Source: Arenicola marina (lineage: Eukaryota; Annelida; Polychaeta; Arenicolidae). From it: a DNA stretch of 64,000 nt. This document shows positions 25,501 through 37,500 of this stretch, one piece after another. Made by a program: the position numbers and the translations under genes. Below the pieces are notes generated by a model that made no database searches, had not been told where the DNA came from, and was given only the letters and a program-made list of their open reading frames with translations. Numbering within the stretch: position 1 is the stretch's first letter; every line of letters starts with the position of its first letter. The stretch is from positions 496,001 through 560,000 of the forward strand of contig OZ025255.1 of NCBI GenBank assembly GCA_964019135.1, read 5' to 3'.

Positions 25501-28500
25501 GCTGGAGTTGGTGGCAGGCGAGTGTAGGATGTTATAGAGTGGGTGGCAGGCTAGTGTAGGATGTCACAGAGTGGGTGACAGGCTAGTGTAGGATGTCATA
25601 GAGTGAGTGGCAGACCAGTGTAGGATGTCATAGAGTGAGTGGCAGGCCAGTGTAGGATGTCATAGAGTGGATGACAGCCCTGTGTAGGATGTCATAGAGT
25701 GGGGTGACAGGCTAGCGTAAGATGTCATAGAGTGGGTGACAGGCTAGTGTAGGATGTCATAGAGTTGGGTGGCAGGCTAGTGTAGGATGTGCTGGAGTTG
25801 GGGGCAGGCGAGTGTAGGATGTTATAGAGCGGGTGGCAGGCTAGTGTAGGATGTCATAGAGTGAGGTGGCAAGCTATAGTAGGGTGTCACAGAGTGGGTG
25901 ACGGGTTAGTGTAGGATGTCATAGAGTGGGTGGCAGGTCTGTAGGATGTCATAGAGTGGGTGACAGGCCAGTGTAGGATGTCACAGAGTGGGTGGCAGGC
26001 CAGTGTAGGATGTCATAGAGTTGGATGACAGGCTAGTGTACGATGTCATAGAGTGGGTGACAGGCTGGTGTAGGATGTCATAGTGGGTGACAGGCTAGTG
26101 TAGGGTGTCATAGAGTGGGTGACAAGCCAGTGTAATATGTCATAGATTGGGGTGACAGGCTAGTGTAGGATGTCATAGATTGGGGTGACAGCCCTGTGTA
26201 GGATGTCATAGAGTGGGGTGACAGGCTAGTGTAGGATGTCACAGAGTGAGTGATAGGCTAGTGTAGGATGTCACAGAGTGGGTGACAGGCTAGTGTAGGA
26301 TGTCATAGAGTGAGTGGCAGACCAGGGTAGGATGTCATAAAGCGGTGTGGCAGGCTGGTGTAGGATGTCATAAAGTGGGTGACAGGCTAGCGTAGGATGT
26401 CATAGATTGGGTGACAGGCTATTGCAGGATGTGCTGGAGTTGGTGACAAGCCAGTGTAATATGTCATAGATTGGGGTGACAGGCTAGTGTAGGATGTCAT
26501 AGATTGGGGTGACAGCCCTGTGTAGGATGTCATAGAGTGGGGTGACAGGCTAGTGTAAGATGTCAGAGTGAGTGATAGGCTAGTGTAGGATGTCACAGAG
26601 TGGGTGACAGGCTAGTGTAGGATGTCATAGAGTGAGTGGCAGACCAGGGTAGGATGTCATAAAGTGGTGTGGCAGGCTGGTGTAGGATGTCATAAAGTGG
26701 GTGACAGGCTAGCGTAGGATGTCATAGATTGGGTGACAGGCTAGTGCAGGATGTGCTGGAGTTGGTGGCAGGCTAGTGTAGGATGTCACAGAGTGGGTGA
26801 CAGGCTAGTGTAGGATGTCATAGAGTGAGTGGCTGGCCAGTGTAGAATGTCATAGAATGGATGACAGCCCTGTGTAGGATGTCACAGAGTGGGTGACAGG
26901 CTAGTGTAGGATGTCATAAAGTGGTGTGGCAGGCTAGTGTAGGATGTCATAAAGTGGTGTGGCAGGCTAGTGTAGGATGTCATAGAGTGGGGTGACAGGC
27001 CAGTGTAATATGTCATAGATTGGGGTGACAGGCTAGTGTAGGATGTCATAGATTGAGGTGACAGGCCTGTGTAGCATGTCATAGAGTGGATGACAGCCCT
27101 GTGTAGGATGTCATAGAGTGGGGTGACAGGCTGGTGTAAGATGTCAGAGTGAGTGATAGGCTAGTGTAGGATGTCACCGAGTGGGTGACAGGCTAGTGTA
27201 GGATGTCACAGAGTGAGTGGCAGACCAGTGTAGGATGTCATAAAGTGGTGTAGCAGGCTAGTGTAGGATGTCATAAAGTGGTGTGGCAGGCTAGTGTAGG
27301 ATGTCAGAGTGGGGTGACAGGCCAGTGTAGGATGTCATAGAGTGGGTGACAGGCTAGCGTAAGATGTCATAGAGTGGGTGACAGGCTAGTGTAGGATGTC
27401 ATAAAGTGGTGTGGCAGGCTAGTGTAAGATGTCATAAAGTGGTGTGGCAGGCTAGTGTAGGATGTCAGAGTGGGGTGACAGGCCAGTGTAGGATGTCATA
27501 GAGTGGGTGACAGGCTAGCGTAAGATGTCATAGAGTGGGTGACAGACTAGTGTAGGATGTCATAGAGTTGGGTGGCAGGCTAGTTTAGGATGTGCTGGAG
27601 TTGGTGGCAGGCGAGTGTAGGATGTTATAGAGCGGGTGGCAGGCTAGTGTAGGATGTCATTGAGTGAGTGATAGGCTAGTGTGGGATGTCATAGAGTGGG
27701 TGACAGGCTAGTGTAGGATGTCATAGAGTGGGTGACAGGCTAGTGTAGGATGTCATAGAATGGGGTGACAGGCTAGTGTAGGATGTCATAGAGTGAGTGG
27801 CAGACCAGTGTAGGATGTCATAAAGTGGTGTGGCAGGCTAGTGTAGGATGTCATAAAGTGGGTGACAGGCTAGCGTAAGATGTCATAGATTGGGTGACAG
27901 GCTAGTGCAGGATGTGCTGGAGTTGGTGGCAGGCGAGTGAAGGATGCTATAGAGTGGGTGGCAGGCTAGTGTAGGATGTCACAGAGTGGGTGACAGGCTA
28001 GTGTAGGATGTCATAGAGTGAGTGGCAGACCAGTGTAGGATGTCATAGAGTGAGTGGCAGGCCAGTGTAGGATGTCATAGAGTGGATGACAGCCCTGTGT
28101 AGGATGTCATAGAGTGGGGTGACAGGCTAGCGTAAGATGTCATAGAGTGGGTGACAGGCTAGTGTAGGATGTCATAAAGTGGTGTGGCAGGCTAGTGTAG
28201 GATGTCATAAAGTGGTGTAGCAGGCTAGTGTAGGATGTCATAGAGTGGGGTAGCAGGCCAGTGTAGGATGTCATAGAGTGGGTGACAGGCTAGCGTAAGA
28301 TGTCATAGAGTGGGTGACAGGCTAGTGTAGGATGTCATAGAGTTGGGTGGCAGGCTAGTGTAGGATGTCATAAAGTGGTGTGGCAGCCTAGTGTAGGATG
28401 TCATATAAAGTGGTGTGGCAGGCTAGTGTAGGATGTCATAGAGTGGGGTGACAGGCCAGTGTAGGATGTCATAGAGTGGGTGACAGGCTAGCGTAAGATG

Positions 28501-31500
28501 TCATAGAGTGGGTGACAGGCTAGTGTAGGATGTCATAGAGTTGGGTGGCAGGCTAGTGTAGGATGTGCCTGAGTTGGTGGCAGGCGAGTGTAGGATGTTA
28601 TAGAGTGGGCGGCAGGCTAGTGTAGGATGTCATTGAGTGAGTGATAGGCTAGTGTAGGATGTCATAGAGTGAGGTGGCAAGCTATAGTAGGGTGTCATAG
28701 AGTGGGTGACAGGCTAGTGTAGGATGTCATAGAGTGAGTGACAGGCTAGTGTAGGATGTCAGAGTGGGTGACAGGCTAGTGTAGGATGTCAGAGTGGGTG
28801 ACAGGCTAGTGTAGGATGTCATAGGGTGAGTGGCAGGCCAGTGTAGGATGTCATAGAGTGGGTGTCAGGCTAGTGTAGGATGTCATTGAGTGGGTGATAC
28901 CTGGTGTAGGATGTCATAGAGTGAGGTGGCAAGCAATAGTAGGGTGTCATAGAGTGGGTGACAGGTTAGTGTAGGATGTCATAGAGTGGGTGACAAGCTA
29001 GTGTAGGATGTCATAGGGTGAGTGGCAGGCCAGTGTAGGATGTCATAGAGTGGGTGTCAGGCTAGTGTAGGATGTCATTGAGTGGGTGATACCTGGTGTA
29101 GGATGTCATAGAGTGAGGTGGCAAGCTGTAGTAGGGTGTCATAGAGTGGGTGACAGGTTAGTGTAGGATGTCATAGAGTGGGTAACAGGCTAGTGTAGGA
29201 TGTCATAGAGTGAGTGGCAGGTTAGTGTAGGATGTCATAGAGTTGGTGACAGGTTAGTGTAGGATGTCATAGAGTGGGTGACAGGTTAGTGTAGGATGTC
29301 AGAGTGCGTGACAGGCTAGTGTAGGATGTCATAGGGTGAGTGGCAGGCCAGTGTAGGATATCATAGAGTGGGTGGCAGGTCTGTAGGATGTCATAGAGTG
29401 GGTGACAGGCCAGTGTAGGATGTCAGAGTGGGTGGCAGGCCAGTGTAGGATGTCATAGAGTGGGTGGCAGGCCAGTGTAGGATGTCATAGAGTGGGTGGC
29501 AGGCCAGTGTAGGATGTCATAGAGTGGGTGACAGGCCAGTGTATGATGTCATGGAGGGAGTGGCAAGCTAGTTTAGAATCTCCTAGAGTGGGTTTCTGGC
29601 ATATATCTCTATGTTATGAGACTATGCTTCCACCTCCCTGCTGCAGGCGCCCACCACACAGCAGCCCGATGCCGTGGTCCTGGCGGCCAGGGAGATCAAC
29701 AGGTCTGACGGCCAGCTGTCTGCCTTGCAGGACGCCATGGAGCAGCTCAGTCACTCTGCGGAGGCACTGGGCCACATGACACACCGCCTGCACCGCGACA
29801 AACACTTCAGAAAATGGTAGGTACTCCAGGCGGCCTCCATCAGTGTGGTGTCGGCCTCCATCAGTGTGGTGTCGGCCTCCATCAGTCGGCCTCCATCAGT
29901 GTGGTGTCGGTCTCCATCAGTGTGGTGTCGGCCTCCATCAGTGTGGTGTCGGCCTCCATCAGTGTGGTGTCGGCCTCCATCAGTGTAGTGTCGGCCTCCA
30001 TCAGTGTAGTGTCGGCCTCCATCAGTGTAGTGTCGGCCTCCATCAGTGTAGTGTCGGCCACCATCAGTGTAGTGTCTGCCTCCATCAGTGTGGTGTCGAG
30101 TAACTGTTTCTATTGTCATTGATTCAGTGTTCTTCTCGCTCATTAAGGCATTACGAGCCCATTGTCTCAAAGTTTTGTGGCGAGCAGGTGGTCTTATTGT
30201 TGATATGGTTACCTAGGTGCGACGCCTGCCTGGAGTTACTCACCAGATTCAAGGGAGTACGAGAAAAGAGTTTCCACGGCAACACGTGGACCGTGGAGCT
30301 GTTCAAACCTAACCTAGAGCCCGACCAGCCCACCCTGGAGCTAGCCATCACATTCGCCTTCAAGAGAATCGGCTCTCCGCAAATTAAATATGTCAAGGTG
30401 AGGCCCTTGTAACGATGCACACTCATTGTCCACCCATAACGATACACATTGTCCACCCATAACGATACACATTGTCCACCCATAACGATACAGTCATTGT
30501 CCACCCATAACGTTACACATTGTCCACCCATAACGATACACATTGTCCACCCATAACGATACACACTGTCACTGTCCACCCATAACGATACACACTCATT
30601 TTTCACCCATAACGATACACATTGTCCACCCATAACGATACACACTGTCATTTTCCACCCATAACGATACACATTTTCCACCCATAACGATACACATTGT
30701 CCACCCATAGCGATACACACTGTCATTGTCCACCCATAACGATACACATTGTCCACCCATAACGATACACACTGTCATTGTCCACCCATAACGATACACA
30801 CTGTCATTGTCCACCCATAACGGTACACACTGTCATTGTCCACCCATGACGATACACACTGTCATTGTCCACCCATAACAGTACACACTGTCATTTTCCA
30901 CCCATAACGATACACATTTTCCACCCATAACGATACACATTGTCCACCCATAGCGATACACACTGTCATTGTCCACCCATAACGATACACATTGTCCACC
31001 CATAACGATACACACTGTCATTGTCCACCCATAACGATACACACTGTCATTGTCCACCCATAACGGTACACACTGTCATTGTCCACCCATGACGATACAC
31101 ACTGTCATTGTCCACCCATAACAGTACACACTGTCATTGTCCACCCATAACGGTACACACTGGCATTGTCCACCCATAACGATACACACTGTCATTGTCC
31201 ATCCGTAACGATACACATTCACATTGTCATTATTCACCCTAAAGTAATATGTTCTGTAAGTTTTAGATTACCAATCTATTATCCATGTCAAATAAAAGTT
31301 TATTCTGTCTTGAATTCCATACCTGAAAGCCTGTGAGCTATCCGGAGAGAAGCAAAATTGTTCACTGGAGCAGAAGTTGGTGGCCGGCTTTATATCCCTG
31401 CGCGCCTGTTCGCTCTTCGGTATTCTGTGTGATGTCGACCGCGGCTCGCTAAGACGTCCGCGCGCGATAAACTAGTCCGCGCAGTTTTATGTTGAAATTG

Positions 31501-34500
31501 TTGTTTTACAGACTCAACGAGATATAAAACATATGCATCATGGTTTTGAGATACTCTTAGTCTTGATTCTAAAATGTAAAAAAAACTAAGATGGCGCATG
31601 TAAGTAGGCTGCTTTAATGATGCGCTCGATGGATGCCAAACTACATGTGCTTTGCGATTAACTTTCTGTTGCCAGTGTTCATCGCCGGATTGTGACCTGA
31701 GTGACGTCACAGCGGAGGGCGTGCGCCGCAATGACGTCAGCTGGCTGTTGACAGAGGCTCAGCGCGCGTGGCGCCACAAGGTGTCGCTCGTCAGCGAGGT
31801 GGAGACACTTCGCAAACAGTAGGTTCTGCCACAAGGTGTCGCTCGTCAGCGAGGTGGAGACACTTCGCAAACAGTGGGTTCTGCCACAAGGTGTCGCTCG
31901 TCAGCGAGGTGGAGACACTTCGCAAACAGTAGGTTCTGCCACAAGGTGTCGCTCGTCAGCGAGGTGGAGACACTTCGCAAACAGTAGGTTCTGCCACAAG
32001 GTGTCGCTCGTCAGCGAGGTGGAGACACTTCGCAAACAGTATGTTCTGCCACAAGGTGTCGCTCGTCAGCGAGGTGGAGACACTTCGCAAACAGTAGGTT
32101 CTGCCACAAGGTGTCGCTCGTCAGCGAGGTGGAGACACTTCGCAAACAGTGGGTTCTGCCACAAGGTGTCGCTCGTCAGCGAGGTGGAGACACTTCGCAA
32201 ACAGTAGGTTCTGCCACAAGGTGTCGCTCGTCAGCGAGGTGGAGACACTTCGCAAACAGTAGGTTCTGCCACAAGGCGTCGCTCGTCAGCGAGGTGGAGA
32301 CACTTCGCAAACAGTATGTTCTGCCACAAGGTGTCGCTCGTCAGCGAGGTGGAGACATTTCGCAAACAGTAGGTTCTGCCACAAGGTGTCGCTCGTCAGC
32401 GAGGTGGAGACACTTCGCAAACAGTAGGTTCTGCCACAAGGTGTCGCTCGTCAGCGAGGTGGAGACACTTCGCAAACAGTAGGTTCTGCCACAAGGCGTC
32501 GCTCGTCAGCGAGGTGGAGACACTTCGCAAACAGTAGGTTCTGCCACAAGGTGTCGCTCGTCAGCGAGGTGGAGACACTTCGCAAACAGTAGGTTCTGCC
32601 ACAAGGTGTCGCTCGTCAGCGAGGTGGAGACACTTCGCAAACAGTAGGTTCTGCCACAAGGTGTCGCTCGTCAGCGAGGTGGAGACACTTCGCAAACAGT
32701 AGGTTCTGCCACAAGGTGTCGCTCGTCAGCGAGGTGGAGACACTTCGCAAACAGTAGGTTCTGCCACAAGGTGTCGCTCGTCAGCGAGGTGGAGACACTT
32801 CGCAAACAGTAGGTTCTGCCACAAGGTGTCGCTCGTCAGCGAGGTGGAGACACTTCGCAAACAGTAGGTTCTGCCACAAAGCAGGTTATTAGCCAGAACC
32901 CGCCTGCCCGCCGGATGGGCGGGCAGTTTCCATTTTGGCGAGCAGATTTTCAGTTTAGCGGGCAGTCAGGTGCTGTTTACCCGCCCAAAAAGGGCCTTTT
33001 GAACAGGAGGTTTAGAAGAAAATCATAGGGCTCACAATTTCATATGAACACTTTTTTAACGAGCCAAAATTTTAACTGGCAAAAAAAAAAATTCTGGCCA
33101 AGACGCTGCCACAAGATTTCGCTCGTCAGCGAGGTGGAGACACTCCGCAAACAGTAGATTCTGCCGCAAGGTGTCGAGGTGGAGACTCTCCACGTGTCTT
33201 GTAGGTATGCTGTACTGTGAGACCACGTGTCTTGTAGGTATGCTGTAGTGTGAGGCCACGTGTGTTGTAGGTATGCTGTAGTGAGACCACGTGTCTTGTA
33301 GGTATGCTGTAGTGTGAGACCACGTGTCTTGTAGGTATGCTGTAGTGAGACCACGTGTCTTGTAGGTATGCTGTAGTGAGACCACGTGTCTTGTAGGTAT
33401 GCTGTAGTGAGACCACGTGTCTTGTAGGTATGCTGTAGTGTGAGACCACGTGTCTTGTAGGTATGCTGTAGTGAGACCACGTGTGTTGTAGGTATGCTGT
33501 AGTGTGAAACCACGTGTCTTGTAGTATGCTGTAGTGTGAGGCCACGTGTCTTGTAGTATGCTGTAGTGAGACCACGTGTCTTGTAGGTATGCTGTAGTGC
33601 GAGGCCACGTGTCTTGTAGGTATGCTGTAGTGTGAGACCACGTGTGTTGTAGGTATGCTGTAGTGTGAGACCACGTGTCTTGTAGGTATGCTGTAGTGTG
33701 AGGCCACGTGTCTTGTAGTATGCTGTAGTGTGAGATCTCGTGTCTTGTAGGTATGCTGTAGTGTGAGATCTCGTGTCTTGTAGGTGTGCTGTAGTGTGAG
33801 GCCACGTGTCTTGTAGTATGCTGTAGTGTGAGACCACGTGTCTTGTAGGTATGCTGTAGTGTGAGACCACGTGTGTTGTAGGTATGCTGTAGTGAGACCA
33901 CGTGTCTTGTAGGTATGCTGTAGTGTGAGACCACGTGTCTTGTAGTATGCTGTAGTGTGAGACCACGTGTCTTGTAGGTATGCTGTAGTGAGACCACGTT
34001 TCTTGTAGGTATGCTGTAGTGAGACCACGTGTCTTGTAGGTATGCTGTAGTGAGACCACGTGTCTTGTAGGTATGCTGTAGTGTGAAACCACGTGTCTTG
34101 TAGTATGCTGTAGTGAGGCCACGTGTCTTGTAGTATGCTGTAGTGAGACCACGTGTCTTGTAGGTATGCTGTAGTGTGAGGCCACGTGTCCTGTAGGGAT
34201 GCTGTAGTGTGAGACCACGTGTGTTGTAGGTATGCTGTAGTGAGACCACGTGTCTTGTAGGTATGCTGTAGTGAGACCACGTGTCTTGTAGTATGCTGTA
34301 GTGTGAGACCACGTGTCTTGTAGGTATGCTGTAGTGAGACCACGTGTCTTGTGGGTATGCTGTAGTGTGAGACCACGTGTCTTGTAGGTATGCTGTAGTG
34401 AGACCACGTGTGTTGTAGGTATGCTGTAGTGTGAGGCCACGTGTCTTGTAGTATGCTGTAGTGTGAGATCTCGTGTCTTGTAGGTATGCTGTAGTGTGAG

Positions 34501-37500
34501 ATCTCGTGTCTTGTAGGTGTGCTGTAGTGTGAGGCCACGTGTCTTGTAGTATGCTGTAGTGTGAGGCCACGTGTCTTGTAGTATGCTGTAGTGTGAGATC
34601 TCGTGTCTTGTAGGTATGCTGTAGTGTGAGATCTCGTGTCTTGTAGGTGTGCTGTAGTGTGAGGCCACGTGTCTTGTAGTATGCTGTAGTGTGAGACCAC
34701 GTGTCTTGTAGGTATGCTGTAGTGTGAGACCACGTGTGTTGTAGGTATGCTGTAGTGAGACCACGTGTCTTGTAGGTATGCTGTAGTGTGAGACAACGTG
34801 TCTTGTAGTATGCTGTAGTGTGAGACCACGTGTCTTGTAGGTATGCTGTAGTGAGACCACCTGTCTTGTAGGTATGCTGTAGTGTGAGATCTCGTGTCTT
34901 GTAGGTATGCTGTAGTGTGAGATCTCGTGTCATGTAGGTGTGCTGTAGTGTGAGGCCACGTGTCTTGTAGGTATGCTGTAGTGTGAGACCACGTGTCTTG
35001 TAGATATGCTGTAGTGAGACCACGTGTGTTGTAGGTATGCTGTAGTGTGAAACCACGTGTCTTGTAGTAGGCTGTTGTGTGAGGCCACGTGTCTTGTAGT
35101 ATGCTGTAGTGAGACCACGTGTCTTGTAGTATGCTGTAGTGTGAGGCCACGTGTCTTGTAGGTATGCTGTAGTGTGAGACCACGTGTGTTGTAGGTATGC
35201 TGTAGTGTGAGACCACGTGTCTTGTAGGTATGCTGTAGTGTGAGGCCACGTGTCTTGTAGTATGCTGTAGTGTGAGATCTCGTGTCTTGTAGGTATGCTG
35301 TAGTGTGAGATCTCGTGTCTTGTAGGTATGCTGTAGTGTGAGGCCACGTGTCTTGTAGTATGCTGTAGTGTGAGACCACGTGTCTTGTAGGTATGCTGTA
35401 GTGTGAGACCACGTGTGTTGTAGGTATGCTGTAGTGAGACCACGTGTCTTGTAGGTATGCTGTAGTGTGAGACCACGTGTCTTGTAGGTATGCTGTACTG
35501 AGACCACCTGTCTTGTAGGTATGCTGTAGTGTGAGATCTCGTGTCTTGTAGGTATGCTGTAGTGTGAGATCTCGTGTCTTGTAGGTGTGCTGTAGTGTGA
35601 GGCCACATGTCTTGTAGTATGCTGTAGCGTGAGACCACGTGTCTTGTAGGTATGCTGTGGTTTGAGGCCACGTGTCTTGTAGTATGTCTTGTAGGTATGC
35701 TGTAGTGAGACCACGTGTGTTGTAGGTATGCTGTAGTGTGAGATCTCGTGTCTTGTAGGTATGCTGTAGTGTGAGATTTCGTGTGTTGTAGGTATGCTGT
35801 AGTGTGAGATCTCGTGTGTTGTAGGTATGCTGTAGTGTGAGATCTCGTGTCTTGTAGGTATGCTGTAGTGTGAGATTTCGTGTCTTGTAGGTATGCTGTA
35901 GTGTGAGATCTCGTGTGTTGTAGGTATGCTGTAGTGTGAGATTTCGTGTGTTGTAGGTATGCTGTAGTGTGAGATTTCGTGTGTTGTAGGTATGCTGTAG
36001 TGTGAGATCTCGTGTGTTGTAGGTATGCTGTAGTGTGAGATCTCGTGTGTTGTAGGTATGCTGTAGTGTAAGATCTCGTGTGTTGTAGGTATGCTGTAGT
36101 GTGAGATCTCGTGTGTTGTAGGTATGCTGTAGTGTGAGATTTCGTGTGTTGTAGGTGTGCTGTAGTGTGAGATCTCGTGTGTTGTAGGTATGCGGTGGAC
36201 TGGCTGCAGTCTGAGGGCAAGCTGCGCGTGTTGTTCGGCAAGGCGCTGCCCATGGTGTGCACGCTGAGGGTGGAGCCCGGCTACCCCACGAGCGGCCGCG
36301 TCACCCTCGAGAAGATCAACGACATCACCCGCGGCGAGAAGCTGGACAAACTCAAGGTGCCTGCTGCCAGGACGGACGCCGCGTTACTGTGACGGACGCC
36401 GTGTTACTGTGACGGACGCCGTGTTACTGTGACGGACAGTGTTACTGTGACGGACAGTGTTACTGTGACGGACATTGTTACTGTGACGGACATTGTTACT
36501 GTGACGAACAGTATTACTGTGACGAACAGTGTTACTGTGACGGACAGTGTTACTGTGACGGACAGTGTTACTGTGACGAACAGTGTTACTGTGACGGACA
36601 GTGTTACTGTGACGGACAGTGTTACTGTGATGAACAGTGTTACTGTGACGGACAGTGTTACTGTGATGAACAGTGTTACTGTGATGAACAGTGTTACTGT
36701 GACGGACAGTGTTACTGTGACGGACAGTGTTACTGTGACGGACAGTGTTACTGTGACGGACAGTGTTACTGTGACGTACAGTGTTACTGTGACGGACAGT
36801 GTTACTGTGATGCACAGTGTTACTGTGACGGACAGTGTTACTGTGACGTACACTGTTACTGTGACGTACAGTGTTACTTTGACGAACAGTGTTACTGTGA
36901 CGGGCATTGTTACTGTGAAGGACAGTGTTACTGTGACGGACAGTGTTACTGTGACGGACAGTGTTACTGTGACGGACAGTGTTACTGTGACGGACAGTGT
37001 TACTGTGACGGACAGTGTTACTGTGACGGACAGTGTTACTGTGACGGACAGTGTTACTGTGACGGACAGTGTTACTGTGACGGACAGTGTTACTGTGACG
37101 GACAGTGTTACTGTGACGAACAGTGTTACTGTGACGAACAGTGTTACTGTGACGAACAGTGTTACTGTGACGGACAGTGTTACTGTGACGGACAGTGTTA
37201 CTGTGACGGACAGTGTTACTGTGACGGACAGTGTTACTGTGACGGACAGTGTTACTGTGACGGACAGTGTTACTGTGACGGACAGTGTTACTGTGACGGA
37301 CAGTGTTACTGTGGCGGACAGTGTTACTGTGACGGACAGTGTTACTGTGACGGATAGTGTTACTGTGACGTACAGTGTTACTGTGACGTACAGTGTTACT
37401 GTGACGGACAGTGTTACTGTGACGAACAGTGTTACTGTGACGGACACTGTGACTGTGACGAACAGTGTTACTGTGACGAACAGTGTTACTGTGACGAACA

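Noticed and set aside
33040..36262. Minus-strand ORFs of 606 to 1068 codons (TTAYLQDTWSH-type repeats)
   Set aside because: By-product of the 30-33-bp acceptor array in a KNL1-like intron. Several overlapping frames are open at once.
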